Notes: a model not told the origin generated them from the letters alone. 64,000 nt of DNA from Streptomyces sp. NBC_00448 (GCF_036014115.1 NZ_CP107913.1:2607001-2671000), one strand, 5' to 3'; shown: positions 8,446 through 17,116, counted from the first letter of the stretch. Numbers and translations: made by a program.

Positions 8446-8495
8446 ACAGTCCACAGTGGACGGTGTTTGTCTGGTCGACACAGTCCACTGTGGCA
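8446..8495. promoter_or_regulatory. Two near-identical operators between divergent genes
   Basis: ACAGTCCACAGTGGAC (8446-8461) and ACAGTCCACTGTGGCA (8480-8495) are direct copies 34 bp apart. Each is partly palindromic (GTCCAC-A-GTGGAC in the first, ACAGT-CC-ACTGT in the second). A TTGACA hexamer (8443-8448) overlaps the first. PadR proteins bind such sites at their own promoters; PadR as the binder here is inferred. Confidence 0.7.
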
Positions 8496-8510
8496 TATGG
8501 GGGAGCTTTC

Positions 8511-8987
8511 ATGCATGCTGTCGTGCTGGTGGTCCATGTCGTGTCCGGCAGCCTCGGGCTGCTGGTGGGGCCGGCCGCGATGCTCGCGCCCAAGCGCCCG
8601 GGGCGCCATCCGCTTCTCGGCCGGGCCTACCAGGTTCTGACCGGCGCACTGTGCCTGAGCGCGTTCGGCCTGGTCGCCTACCGGCCCTCGCTGTGGTGGC
8701 TCGGCGTGATCGGCGCGCTGACCTGGGCAGCGGCACTGGCCGGCTGGTGGGTGCGGCGTGCGGCCTTCAGCGGCTGGCTGATCTGGCACATCAACCTGAT
8801 GTGCAGTTCCTACATCTCGTTCGTCACGGCGTTCCTCGTCGTGAACCTGGGGCTGGGGTCGATCGTCGCCTGGGTCCTGCCCGCGGCCCTGGGCACGCCC
8901 CTGATCGCGCGGGCCACGGTCCGTGCGCTCCGTCCGCGCCAGGCGCCCGTGAACAGCCCTGAACCGGCGGTCTCTGACGTATCGTAA
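8511..8987 (+). CDS. Small multi-pass membrane protein, DUF2306-like
   Basis: A 158-residue protein with about four hydrophobic segments (near residues 1-22, 42-60, 62-80 and 95-130). It has His residues placed as in DUF2306 proteins (HVVSG near the start, then GRHPLLGRAYQ, and WLIWHINLMCSSY). No enzymatic motif is evident. The ATG at 8511 follows GGGGGAG. It is the first gene of a short group with the GNAT gene 9 bases downstream, and is divergent from the PadR regulator that probably represses it. Small membrane proteins under PadR control often answer membrane stress or toxic compounds; the role here is inferred only from that pattern. Confidence 0.72.
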   Translation: MHAVVLVVHVVSGSLGLLVGPAAMLAPKRPGRHPLLGRAYQVLTGALCLSAFGLVAYRPSLWWLGVIGALTWAAALAGWWVRRAAFSGWLIWHINLMCSSYISFVTAFLVVNLGLGSIVAWVLPAALGTPLIARATVRALRPRQAPVNSPEPAVSDVS

Positions 8988-8996
8988 AGTCGAACG

Positions 8997-9872
8997 GTGA
9001 TTCTTCGCCCCGTACGCGATGACGCGCAGGACGCCGGGGTCGTACGGGAGATCGCGGCGGCCGCGTTCGGCGTGCCGCGGTCCCTGGATGACGGCGGGCC
9101 GGCCACGGACGACGCGGCACGGGCCGCGCGGCAGGACAGCCGCACGCGGCATCTGGCCAGGTGCGACCCCGGCGGGTGCTGGATCGTCGAGGACGAGACG
9201 GCCGGGCCGGTGGGCACCGTGCTGTCGTCGCGGCGCGAGGGCACGTGGGCGCTGTCGCTGCTCGCGGTCGTGCCGGGCGCGCAGGGCAAGGAGGTCGGCA
9301 AGGCGCTGCTGGCGCGGGCGCTGCACTACGGGCGGGCCTGCCTGCGCGGGATCGCGTGCGCGCCGAGCGATCCGGTGGCCGCGCGGACGCTGCGGCGCGC
9401 GGGGCTGACCCTGCATCCGACGCTGCGGCTGTCGGGGCGGGTGGACACCGCCGGGCTCGACCCGCTGGACGGCGCCGTCCACCAGGGCACCGAACGGCAC
9501 CGCGATCTGATGGACTCCGTCGACCGGCGCACCCGGGGCGGGGCGCACGGCCCCGACCACGAGGAACTCCTGCGGCACAACGCCCTGTTCGTCGTGGACG
9601 ATCTCGCGGGCAGCGGCTACTGCTACTCCCGCGGCGGGCATGTCGAGGCGCTCGCGGCGACCTCCCGCCGCCTCGCGACCCGCCTGCTCACCGCGGCACT
9701 CGTCGCGACCCCGCCCGGCGAGGCCGCCCGCGTCACCCACGTCTCGGCGGAGTCCCAGTGGGCGCTCGACGTGGCCGTCGCCGGGGGGCTCGACATCACG
9801 AACGACGGTTTCCTCTGCTTACGGGGTCTGCGGCCACCCGAACTGGCCATCCCCTCCCGCACGTTGCCCTGA
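8997..9872 (+). CDS. GNAT-family N-acetyltransferase with a TTA codon
   Basis: A 291-residue acetyl-CoA-dependent acyltransferase. The acetyl-CoA binding region is around ALSLLAVVPGAQGKEVGKALLARAL (about 78-103), with the usual Q/R-x-x-G-x-G/A loop altered to QGKEVG. The C-terminal half is a second, degenerate GNAT-like repeat. It starts at a GTG 9 bases after the membrane protein gene, so the two are probably co-transcribed. Codon 275 (9819-9821) is TTA, which in Streptomyces needs the bldA tRNA, so translation may be restricted to late growth. Substrate unknown. Confidence 0.82.
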   Translation: MILRPVRDDAQDAGVVREIAAAAFGVPRSLDDGGPATDDAARAARQDSRTRHLARCDPGGCWIVEDETAGPVGTVLSSRREGTWALSLLAVVPGAQGKEVGKALLARALHYGRACLRGIACAPSDPVAARTLRRAGLTLHPTLRLSGRVDTAGLDPLDGAVHQGTERHRDLMDSVDRRTRGGAHGPDHEELLRHNALFVVDDLAGSGYCYSRGGHVEALAATSRRLATRLLTAALVATPPGEAARVTHVSAESQWALDVAVAGGLDITNDGFLCLRGLRPPELAIPSRTLP

Positions 9873-9944
9873 GGGTGCCCCGGACCCCCCGGGCGCCCCG
9901 GATCTGTCGGCTCAGGGACCAGCCACGACGGGCCGCGAGGTCCC

Positions 9945-11003
9945 TCAGTCGACGGGCTGGGGCTCTTCGGAGGGTCCGAGCCCGGCGGAAAGTGCGGCTG
10001 CGGCCTGGAGGAGGGGGAGCGCCAGGAGGGAGCCGGCGGCTCCACCGACGGCCACGGCACGGTCGAGGAGAGGTTCGAGGGACACCCGGTCGAGCGCCTT
10101 GGCCTGCCCGGCCTCACCCGTGCCGGCCCCGGCCACCCACCAGTCGGGCGCGCGGAAGGCGACCCGCTGGGCGACCAGCGCGCAGGCCGCGCTGACCACA
10201 CCGTCGAGAACGACAGGCAGCTTACGCACCGCGGACTGCAGCAAGAACCCGGTGATCGCGGCGAAGTCGGCCCCGCCGACCGCCCCGAGCAGCGCGAGCT
10301 GATCCCCGAGTACGGGCCGCGCACGGCGCAACCCGTCCCGGATCGCCGCGCACTTCCGCATCCAGGCGAGGTCGTCGATGCCGGACCCCCGCCCGGTCAC
10401 CACGGAGGCGTCGGTGCCGCAGAGCGCGGCGATGAGCACACCCGCGGCCGTGGTGCCGCCGACGCTGAGGTCACCCAGGAGCACGAGGTCCGTACCGGAG
10501 TCGGCCTCCTCGTCGGCCAGCGCCAGCCCGGAGCGGAACGCCTTCTCCGTCTCCTCGGGGCTCAGCGCGTCCTCGATGTCGAGCCGGCCCGAGCCGCGCC
10601 GTACCCGGTGCGCGGTGACCGGTGCGGGCAGCTCCGCCGGGTCGCAGTCGACCGCCATGTCCACGATGCGCAGTTCCGCGCCGTACTGCCGGGCCAGGAT
10701 CGCGGCGGGCGAGGTGCCGTCGAGGGCGGCCCGTACCAGCTCCGCGACGCTGCCCGCGGGCCGCGCCGACACGTCCAGCGACGCGACGCCGTGGTCCGCG
10801 GCGAAGACCAGCGCGCGCGGCCGGGTGATCGGCCGCGCCACCACCTGCCCCTGCACCGCGGCGAGCCAGTCCGCCAGTTCGGCGACCTTCCCCAGCCCGC
10901 CGGACGGCTGCACCAGCCCGCTCCAGCGTTCCTGCGAGTCCCGGCGCACACCCGCGTCCGGTCGCTCCACCAGGGCCCCGAAGTCGTCCATCTCAATCCC
11001 ACT
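9945..11003 (-). CDS. cobT: Nicotinate-nucleotide-dimethylbenzimidazole phosphoribosyltransferase
   Basis: Makes alpha-ribazole phosphate for the lower ligand of cobalamin. The 352-residue product has the family segments WSGLVQPSGGLGKVAELADWLAA (split here: GGLGKVAELADW), VFAADHGVA, LGDLSVGGTTAA and the C-terminal GAGTGEAGQAKAL. The GTG at 11003 gives a start (SGIEMDDFGALVERPD) like that I recall from other Streptomyces CobT; an ATG at 10991 is the alternative. It follows cobU on the same strand with a structured 143-base gap. Together with cobS at 23.6 kb it covers nucleotide loop assembly. Confidence 0.93.
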   Translation of the reverse strand, partial: SGIEMDDFGALVERPDAGVRRDSQERWSGLVQPSGGLGKVAELADWLAAVQGQVVARPITRPRALVFAADHGVASLDVSARPAGSVAELVRAALDGTSPAAILARQYGAELRIVDMAVDCDPAELPAPVTAHRVRRGSGRLDIEDALSPEETEKAFRSGLALADEEADSGTDLVLLGDLSVGGTTAAGVLIAALCGTDASVVTGRGSGIDDLAWMRKCAAIRDGLRRARPVLGDQLALLGAVGGADFAAITGFLLQSAVRKLPVVLDGVVSAACALVAQRVAFRAPDWWVAGAGTGEAGQAKALDRVSLEPLLDRAVAVGGAAGSLLALPLLQAAAALSAGLGPSEEPQPVD

Positions 11004-11066
11004 CACCCGCCGAACAGTACCGGTCCGCTGCGCTTGGCCGCGCGGACCCTCCAGGCTGCTGTGTTC

Positions 11067-11112
11067 TGTCGGTTGAGGGACCGCCCACCGACAGGTGGTC
11101 CCTGTGCCGACA
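11067..11112. other. Nested inverted repeat between cobU and cobT
   Basis: TGTCGG-ttg-AGGGACC (11067-11082) is complementary to GGTCCCT-gtg-CCGACA (11097-11112) except for the central three bases. It would form an interrupted stem in the leader of cobT. It could be an attenuator or mRNA-processing site. It does not look like a cobalamin riboswitch. Confidence 0.5.
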
Positions 11113-11146
11113 GCACCGGGCATCCCGGGGGGTCAGGGGCAGCATG

Positions 11147-12370
11147 TCAGCGGAGGCGGATGGGGAGCCCTGACACCATGAGGAGGACGTGCTCGGACTC
11201 CTCCGCAAGAGCGGCGTTGAGGTGGCCGAGGATGTCGCGGAAGCGACGCCCCGCGGAGGTGGCGGGGACGACCCCGGAGCCGACCTCGTTGGAGACGGCG
11301 ACGACCGTACGGCGGGTGGCGCGCCAGGCGGCGCGCAGGGCGTCGATGTCGGCCTGGACGGCCGCCGCCCCGGTCCGGTGCCAGGTCTCGTCGTCCCAGG
11401 CGCCGGCCGCGTCCATCGCGTGGGTCAGCCACAGGGAGAGGCAGTCCACGAGCAGCGGCGCCCCCGCGGGGTCAGCGAGCAGCGGCAGCAGATCGCAGGT
11501 CTCGATGGTGCGCCAGCCGGCGGGGCGGCGCGCACGGTGCGCGGTGACGCGTTCGGCCCACTCCGCGTCGCCGTCGCGGGTGCCGCCGGTGGCGACGTAG
11601 AGGATGTCGGGGAAGGCGGCGAGGCGCCGTTCGGCCTCGGCGGACTTGCCGGAGCGCGCGCCACCGAGGACGAGGGTGCGGCGCGGCAGGTCGGGGACGT
11701 TCTGGTAGTCGCCGACGACCAGGGTCGTGCCGTCGGGCACCGCGCGGGCACCGAGCGCGGCGAGGCGGCGGGCGAGTTCGGGCCCGGGCGGCGCGTCGTG
11801 GCCGAGGTGGACCGCCACCACGTCGGTGGTCCCGGCGACGTCGCCGGCTGCCCGCAGCCGGGCGAGCGCGTCGGGCCGCCCGACCACGTCGAGCAGCACC
11901 ATGTCGTACGGCACCGCGTCCGCCCCCGCACCGTGGTCGCCGTTGTCCGCGAGGCCCGCCGGGGCGCATCCCGGCGGCAGGTAGAGCACGCGCAGCCCCT
12001 GCGGCGACTCGATCTCGTACCCGGTGCCGAGGGCGTCGGTCGCGACGGCACGCACCCGGTGCCCGGTCAGCACCGACAGCCGCTGCCCGTCCGGCACCCG
12101 GGCCGGCGCGGGCAGCCCGGGCGGGATCTCCACCGGCGGGCCGTCGTGCGGATGCGACAGCAGTACGAGGCGTAGCCCGCCGAGGGTCTGTCCGGCGCGG
12201 GCCGCGGCGAGCGCGGCCCCCGGGACCAGGTCGAGCAGCACGACGCCGTCGACGAGCACCGAGGTGGCGCCGCGCGCCCCCTCCCCCGTGGCGAGGGCGC
12301 AGGCGGCACAAGGGCAGTCGGGCACCGGCAGGCCCTCGGGGCCGCCGGTGCCGAGCAGAGTCAGTTCCAC
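11147..12370 (-). CDS. cobU: Metallo-beta-lactamase-like domain fused to adenosylcobinamide kinase/guanylyltransferase
   Basis: The C-terminal half (about 232-407) is CobU/CobP: Walker A LGGARSGKS, then YVATGG, LVDCLSLWLTHA and VSNEVGSGVVP. It phosphorylates adenosylcobinamide and transfers GMP to it. The N-terminal half (1-225) resembles an MBL-fold hydrolase of the PhnP type: MELTLLGTGG, DCPCAACALA, and LLSHPHDGPP. The metal motif HxHxDH is reduced to HPHD, so the lactamase-like part may not be an active hydrolase. At 407 residues it is over twice the usual CobU length. It precedes cobT on the same strand. Confidence 0.9.
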   Translation of the reverse strand: MELTLLGTGGPEGLPVPDCPCAACALATGEGARGATSVLVDGVVLLDLVPGAALAAARAGQTLGGLRLVLLSHPHDGPPVEIPPGLPAPARVPDGQRLSVLTGHRVRAVATDALGTGYEIESPQGLRVLYLPPGCAPAGLADNGDHGAGADAVPYDMVLLDVVGRPDALARLRAAGDVAGTTDVVAVHLGHDAPPGPELARRLAALGARAVPDGTTLVVGDYQNVPDLPRRTLVLGGARSGKSAEAERRLAAFPDILYVATGGTRDGDAEWAERVTAHRARRPAGWRTIETCDLLPLLADPAGAPLLVDCLSLWLTHAMDAAGAWDDETWHRTGAAAVQADIDALRAAWRATRRTVVAVSNEVGSGVVPATSAGRRFRDILGHLNAALAEESEHVLLMVSGLPIRLR

Positions 12371-12581
12371 GGGACGATCGTCTCGCGCCCGGCGGGCGCG
12401 GGCGCGCGGGGGCCGCCCGAGCGGCTGCCGTACGACGCCCGGGGCACCCTGGCGCGTGGCGACTTCGGGGCGCCCTCTCGACGGCTCCGGGGCGCGCTGG
12501 AAGGATCATCGATGCCCCGGCGAATCGTGCCGATACGCTTCCTGGGCACTGTCCTCCATTTCCCGGACCGAGGAGAAGCAC

Positions 12582-12812
12582 ATGGCGTGGACGTGGCGGT
12601 TCGAGGCGGCTGACGGCACCGAGGTGGAGCCCGCGGTGCAGCCGGAGGAGTTCCCCACCCAGGGCGACGCCGAGTCGTGGGTCGGCGAGGTCTGGAAAGA
12701 GCTTGCCGCCGGCGGCGCCGACCAGGTCACCCTCTTCGAGGACGGCACCCGCGTCTACGGCCCCATGAGCCTCTCCTCGCCAACCGACGAAGCGGCGACG
12801 GACGAGCCGTAA
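12582..12812 (+). CDS. Small acidic hypothetical protein (76 aa)
   Basis: A short ORF with ATG behind GAGGAGAAGCAC, a good ribosome site. The product starts MAWTWRFEAADGTEVEP, has several Trp and many Glu/Asp, and no membrane segment. It is divergent from cobU and convergent with the htrA-like gene, separated from the latter by a strong hairpin. I recall such small proteins being conserved in Streptomyces at this place, but know no function. Confidence 0.75.
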   Translation: MAWTWRFEAADGTEVEPAVQPEEFPTQGDAESWVGEVWKELAAGGADQVTLFEDGTRVYGPMSLSSPTDEAATDEP

Positions 12813-12844
12813 CGGGCCCCCCGGGTTGCCCGGTCGCGGATGTG

Positions 12845-12898
12845 CCGGGACCTTCCGGTCCCCGGGTGGCCGGCCGCGCACCCACCGGAAGGTCCCGG
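12845..12898. terminator. Bidirectional hairpin, 15-bp stem
   Basis: CCGGGACCTTCCGGT (12845-12859) pairs perfectly with ACCGGAAGGTCCCGG (12884-12898). The loop holds a further GGGTG/CACCC pairing. It separates the convergent small acidic protein gene and the htrA-like gene. Confidence 0.75.
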
Positions 12899-12929
12899 AA
12901 CGCACGGGACGGGGCATTCGGGCGGGTCC

Positions 12930-12954
12930 GGTCAGGTCAGGTCAGGTCAGGTCA
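12930..12954. repeat. Five tandem GGTCA units
   Basis: A pentamer array that runs over the stop codon (12947-12949) of the htrA-like gene. Unit number would change the frame and the last residues of that protein. Confidence 0.9.
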
Positions 12955-14068
12955 ATGACCCGAGGGTGACCTCGGCCGTCTTCGTGCTGGAGTCCCGCAC
13001 ATACGTGACCTTGACCTTGTCGCCCGGCTTGAGCGCCGCCAGCGCCTCGGTCAGCGATTGCACCGTGGTGATCGGTGTGGAGCCGACCTTCGTGATCACG
13101 TCCCCGGCCTTCAGCCCGGCCTTCGCGGCGGCGCCGCCCTTCGTCGCGCTGACGATCGCCGCGCCGGCCGGCTGGAAGTTCGATCCGACGACCCCGCGGA
13201 CGGTCACGTCGAGCGCGGCCCGCCCGGAGTCGGTGACCTTGCCGCTCTTGATGATCTGGTCGGCGATCCGCTTGACCGCGGAGGAGGGGATGGCGAACCC
13301 GATCCCGGGCGCCGCGCCGCTGCCGAGCTGGGGGTCGGTGGCGGCGAGGGTGGGGATGCCGATCACCTGGTTGTCGAGGTTGACCAGCGCGCCGCCGCTG
13401 TTGCCGGGGTTGATCGCCGCGGACGTCTGCACCATGTCGGGGATGGTGGCCCCGGTGCCGCCGCTGGAGCCGCTGGAGCCGTCGGAACCGCTCTCGCTGA
13501 CGGTGCGCCCCGTCGCGGAGACGATGCCCTGGGTGACGCTGCTGGACAGGCCGAGCGGGTTGCCCATGGCGAGCACGATCTCCCCGACGGCGGCGGTGCC
13601 GCCCGGCGCGAAGGTGGCCGGCTTGAGTCCCTTGGGCACCGAGGAGAGCCGGATGACGGCGAGGTCGCCCGCGGGATAGGACGACACGAGCCTGGCGGCC
13701 AGCGGGCTGCCACCGGTGGCCAGCGACACCTGGAACGAGGTGGCGTTCCCGATGACGTGCGCGTTGGTGACGATGTCGCCCTTGCTGTCGTAGACGACGC
13801 CGGACCCGAGGTCCTGCTTGGTGGTGATCTGGACGACCGAGGGCAGCACGTTCTTGACGGTGCTCTGGTAGGCGTTCTGCAGGGCGTCCGAGGAGCCGGC
13901 CTTGTCCACCGCGGCCTTGGCGACGGGTGCACCGGGGCCGGCGTCGGACGCGGCGCGGGGCGCGGGACTGCACCCGGAGGCGAGCAGGACGGCGGTGCAC
14001 GCCACGGCGGTACCGGTGACGGGCAGCAGGAAACGGTGGCGGCGGTGGTCGTTGCGCGATCGACTCAT
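12947..14068 (-). CDS. HtrA/DegP-like S1C serine protease, lipoprotein
   Basis: An extracytoplasmic quality-control protease of 373 residues. A lipoprotein signal ends at LLASGC (Cys33). The trypsin-fold domain (about 65-275) has the triad H104 (TNAHV), D135 (GDLAVI) and S224 (NPGNSGG). One PDZ domain occupies about 280-365 (GGAAAKAGLKAGDVITKVG). A Ser/Gly-rich insert near 190-207 widens a surface loop. Unlike many actinobacterial HtrA proteins it has no membrane-spanning N-terminal region with a cytoplasmic part; anchoring is by lipid. Target proteins are not evident from neighbours. Confidence 0.92.
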   Translation of the reverse strand: MSRSRNDHRRHRFLLPVTGTAVACTAVLLASGCSPAPRAASDAGPGAPVAKAAVDKAGSSDALQNAYQSTVKNVLPSVVQITTKQDLGSGVVYDSKGDIVTNAHVIGNATSFQVSLATGGSPLAARLVSSYPAGDLAVIRLSSVPKGLKPATFAPGGTAAVGEIVLAMGNPLGLSSSVTQGIVSATGRTVSESGSDGSSGSSGGTGATIPDMVQTSAAINPGNSGGALVNLDNQVIGIPTLAATDPQLGSGAAPGIGFAIPSSAVKRIADQIIKSGKVTDSGRAALDVTVRGVVGSNFQPAGAAIVSATKGGAAAKAGLKAGDVITKVGSTPITTVQSLTEALAALKPGDKVKVTYVRDSSTKTAEVTLGSLT

Positions 14069-14186
14069 GCCCGAATTGTCGCTTTCGCGAAGTCCCGTGG
14101 CGCGGCCCGGACCGCCAATCGGGTCGTATGACCGCTCGGCGCGGTACGCAGCTCAGCGCGGCGCTCCGCTCAGCCCCGTACCCCGC

Positions 14187-15125
14187 TCAGCCCCGTACCC
14201 CGCACAGGTGCAGCAGCGCCGCCACCGCGCGGTACGGGTCGGTCCGGCCCGCCTGCTCCTCGGCCGCCAGCAGCAGGTCCAGCTCGTGCGGGTCGGGCGG
14301 GATCAGCGCCTGGTCGGGGGCGCTGTCGGTGAAGATCCGCACGCCGTACCAGGCGCGAAGCGGCACCCCGATGCCGTCGAGCACCGCGGTCAGTGCCGCG
14401 CGGCGGTCGGCGCGGGTGGCCAGGCCGAGCCGGTTGGTGTACGCGTCGGAGCCGAAGGCGCCCAGCGCGGCCGTCCAGTCGCCGAACAGGCCCGGGCGCA
14501 TGGCGAGCGCGTCACCGTTGCGCACCAGCAGGGACAGCAGGCCGCCCGGGGTGAGCACGCGGGCCAGCGCGGCGAGCAGCGGCTCGGGGTCGGGGACGTA
14601 CATCAGCACGCCGTGGCAGAGCACCACGTCGAAGCAGGCGGGGCCGAAGTGCCGGCCGGTCTCGCGACCGTCGCCGCGCAGCAGCACGAAGCGCTCGCGG
14701 ACGTCCGCGGGCTCGGCCGCGACCGCCTGGTGGAGCGCGGCCAGCATCGCCGGGTCGGACTCCAGGCCGGTGACCAGGTGGCCGAGCCGGGCCAGCCGCA
14801 GCGACTGGGTGCCCTGGCCGGGGCCGATGTCCAGCACCCGCAGCCGGCGCCGGGCGTGCGCGCCGGCCGGTTGCGGGAAGCACGCGTCCAGCTGCTCGTC
14901 GAGCTGGCGGGCGACCAGCTCCTGGCGGACGGTGTTCCGCAGTCCGCCGAGCCCGGCCAGCCAGTTGTCGGCGCCGCCGGTGAAGCCGCCCGAGCCGGGT
15001 CCGCCCGGAAGTGCCGGTCCCGGCCCGCCGCCTCGGCCGAACCCCGTGTCGAACCCGTCACGGGCCCCCGACCCGTCGCCGGAACCGGCCGGCCCGCCAA
15101 GCGGCCCGGCGGCGCCTCCGGGCAT
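14187..15125 (-). CDS. SAM-dependent methyltransferase
   Basis: A class I methyltransferase of about 312 residues. The SAM-binding motif I is VLDIGPGQGTQSLRLA, the acidic residue after strand 2 is in GLESDP, and the motif around CFDVVLCHGVLMYVPDPEPLL is typical of Methyltransf_11/SmtA-like enzymes. The first 50 residues are Gly/Pro-rich and probably disordered. The start is uncertain: ATG at 15125 is used, but an earlier non-ATG start coupled to the stop of the upstream DUF3043 gene (63 bases away) cannot be ruled out. It probably shares a transcript with that gene. Substrate unknown. Confidence 0.8.
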   Translation of the reverse strand: MPGGAAGPLGGPAGSGDGSGARDGFDTGFGRGGGPGPALPGGPGSGGFTGGADNWLAGLGGLRNTVRQELVARQLDEQLDACFPQPAGAHARRRLRVLDIGPGQGTQSLRLARLGHLVTGLESDPAMLAALHQAVAAEPADVRERFVLLRGDGRETGRHFGPACFDVVLCHGVLMYVPDPEPLLAALARVLTPGGLLSLLVRNGDALAMRPGLFGDWTAALGAFGSDAYTNRLGLATRADRRAALTAVLDGIGVPLRAWYGVRIFTDSAPDQALIPPDPHELDLLLAAEEQAGRTDPYRAVAALLHLCGVRG

Positions 15126-15187
15126 ACCGCCGGGCGCGCCGTCGCCGTATCCGTAGTCGTACCCCGCCGGGCCCCCGTGCCCTCCGG

Positions 15188-15778
15188 TCAGAGTTTGGTG
15201 CCGCGGCTGACCTGCGGCTTCGGCAGCCGCAGCCGCCGCATCTGGAGGGTCCGCATCAGTGCGTAGGCGGTCGCGCCCTTGGTGTTCTTGTCCGCGAACC
15301 GCAGCCGGAGCTGGCGGCGCAGCAGCACGCTGGTGACCACCGAGTCGATCACGATCGCCACGATCACGACCAGCCACAGCAGCAGCGACAGGTCCTGCAT
15401 GGAGCCGGCGATGCTCAGCACCAGGATCACGACCGCCAGCGGCAGGAAGAACTCCGCGACGCGGTAGCGGGAGTCGACGTAGTCCCGGACGAACTTGCGC
15501 ACCGGTCCCTTGTCGCGCGGCGGCAGGTAGCGCTCGTCGCCTCCGGCCAGCGCCTGGCGCTGCTTGGCCATGTCGACCCTGCGGGACTCCCGGGCCTGCT
15601 TCGCCGCCGACTTCCGGTCGGTGGGCGTACTCACCGCCTTACGGCGCTGGCTCTGCGCCTCGCTTCGCTTGGGCGTGGGGCGGCCCTTGGGAGCCTGCGG
15701 GTCACGCGACTGGTCCTCCAGCAGCGCCGTGTTACTGGCGCTCTGGGCCTGCTCATCATGGGAACGACGTCGGAACAC
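15188..15778 (-). CDS. DUF3043 membrane protein
   Basis: A protein of 196 residues with a charged N-terminal half (many Lys, Arg, Gln and Ser, including KRSEAQSQRRKAV). Two adjacent membrane segments follow (about 115-155, around EFFLPLAVVILVLSIAG and LLLWLVVIVAIVIDSVV), then a basic C-terminal tail. This is the DUF3043 layout in actinobacteria. The GTG at 15778 is chosen because GGGAG precedes it and the product then begins VFRRRSHDEQAQ. It is divergent from pspA. A membrane-stress link is only suggested by that neighbour. Confidence 0.85.
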   Translation of the reverse strand: MFRRRSHDEQAQSASNTALLEDQSRDPQAPKGRPTPKRSEAQSQRRKAVSTPTDRKSAAKQARESRRVDMAKQRQALAGGDERYLPPRDKGPVRKFVRDYVDSRYRVAEFFLPLAVVILVLSIAGSMQDLSLLLWLVVIVAIVIDSVVTSVLLRRQLRLRFADKNTKGATAYALMRTLQMRRLRLPKPQVSRGTKL

Positions 15779-15973
15779 ATCTCCCAGGTTACGTGGTTCC
15801 GGCGCCGCACCCCAGCCCCTCACGTACTCCTTGGGCCCTAGGTCACCGAACCGTGATCGTCCCTACGGATGACCGCATCCGATCCCGAACAGTGCGGTAA
15901 TGGAACCAAGGCCCGTAGGCTGGGGTCTGTAGAGGTGCTGGAGCAGTTGCCGAGAAGGGGGCGCGCGAGGCCC

Positions 15974-16768
15974 ATGAGCGGTGTCATGAAGCGGATGGGA
16001 ATGATCTTCCGCGCGAAGGCCAACAAGGCCCTGGACCGGGCCGAGGACCCGCGCGAGACCCTCGACTACTCGTACCAGAAGCAGCTTGAGCTGCTTCAGA
16101 AGGTGCGCCGAGGAGTGGCCGACGTGGCCACGTCCCGCAAGCGGCTGGAATTGCAGCTCAACGAGCTGAACAAGAAGTCATCCACCTACGAGGACCAGGG
16201 CCGCAAGGCGCTCGCGCTCGGCCGGGAGGATCTGGCCCGCGAGGCGCTGTCCCGCCGGGCCGCGCTCCAGCAGCAGGTCACCGACCTGGAGACGCAGCAC
16301 ACCCAGCTCCAGGGCGAGGAGGAGAAGCTCACGCTCGCCTCCCAGCGGCTGCAGGCCAAGGTGGACGCCTTCCGCACGAAGAAGGAGACCATCAAGGCCA
16401 CGTACACCGCGGCCCAGGCGCAGACGCAGATCGGCGAGGCCTTCTCGGGTATCTCCGAGGAGATGGGCGACGTCGGCATGGCGATCCAGCGTGCCGAGGA
16501 CAAGACCGAGCAGCTGCGCGCGCGGGCCGGTGCCCTCGACGAGCTGATGGCCTCCGGCGCCCTGGACGACCCGAGCGGCCTCGCCAAGGACGACCTCCAG
16601 GCGGAGCTGGACCGGCTCTCCGGCGGCAGCGACGTCGAGCTGGAACTCCAGCGGATGAAGGCGGAGCTGGCCGGCGGCAGTGGCAGCACCCCGGCGATCG
16701 AGGGCGGTCAGAACGGCCAGGGCACCCAGGGGCAGCCCCAGGACACGCCCCGGTTCGACAAGAACTAG
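15974..16768 (+). CDS. pspA: Phage shock protein A / IM30 family
   Basis: A membrane-protecting ESCRT-III-like coiled-coil protein that assembles on stressed inner membrane. The 264-residue product starts MSGVMKRMGMIFRAKANK, with the amphipathic N-terminal helix, and then forms long heptad-rich helices to about residue 225. The C-terminus is a Gly/Gln-rich tail. The ATG at 15974 matches the start I recall from S. coelicolor PspA; ATG at 15986 is possible. It is followed after 32 bases by its PspAA partner and then by a two-component system, a layout common in actinobacteria that lack PspB and PspC. Confidence 0.94.
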   Translation: MSGVMKRMGMIFRAKANKALDRAEDPRETLDYSYQKQLELLQKVRRGVADVATSRKRLELQLNELNKKSSTYEDQGRKALALGREDLAREALSRRAALQQQVTDLETQHTQLQGEEEKLTLASQRLQAKVDAFRTKKETIKATYTAAQAQTQIGEAFSGISEEMGDVGMAIQRAEDKTEQLRARAGALDELMASGALDDPSGLAKDDLQAELDRLSGGSDVELELQRMKAELAGGSGSTPAIEGGQNGQGTQGQPQDTPRFDKN

Positions 16769-16800
16769 TCGCCCTACCGAGCCTTACGGAGGAGGCCGTC

Positions 16801-17079
16801 GTGATCGTACGGATCATGGGGGAGGGCCAGGTGCAGGTGGAGGACTCCCATCTCACCGCGCTCAACAAGCTCGACACCGAACTGCTCGCCGCCGTCCAGT
16901 CCGGCGACGAGCCCGCTTTCCGCCGAACCCTCAGCGCCCTCCTCGACGGCGTCCGCGGCTTCGGTGAACCTCTCCCCGACGACGCCCTGATGCCGTCGGA
17001 GCTGATCCTCCCGGCACCGGACGCCACCCTGGAGACGGTCCGCGACATGCTCAACGACGACGGCCTCATCCCGGGATAG
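16801..17079 (+). CDS. PspA-associated protein PspAA
   Basis: A 92-residue protein with the PspAA domain: MIVRIMGEGQVQVEDSHL followed by LNKLDTELLAAVQSGDEPAFRRTL and a Pro-rich loop to the C-terminus. The GTG start follows GGAGGAGG. It lies 32 bases after pspA, so the two are almost surely one operon. PspAA is known as a frequent partner of PspA in actinobacteria, thought to tune its membrane binding. Confidence 0.88.
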   Translation: MIVRIMGEGQVQVEDSHLTALNKLDTELLAAVQSGDEPAFRRTLSALLDGVRGFGEPLPDDALMPSELILPAPDATLETVRDMLNDDGLIPG

Positions 17080-17116
17080 CCCTCCGGGGCAGTTCGGCCG
17101 TCACAACGGTGCCCAA

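Noticed and set aside
11004..11146. Cobalamin riboswitch before cobT
   Set aside because: There is a stem but no B12-box-like core sequence, and the region is too short for the usual fold.
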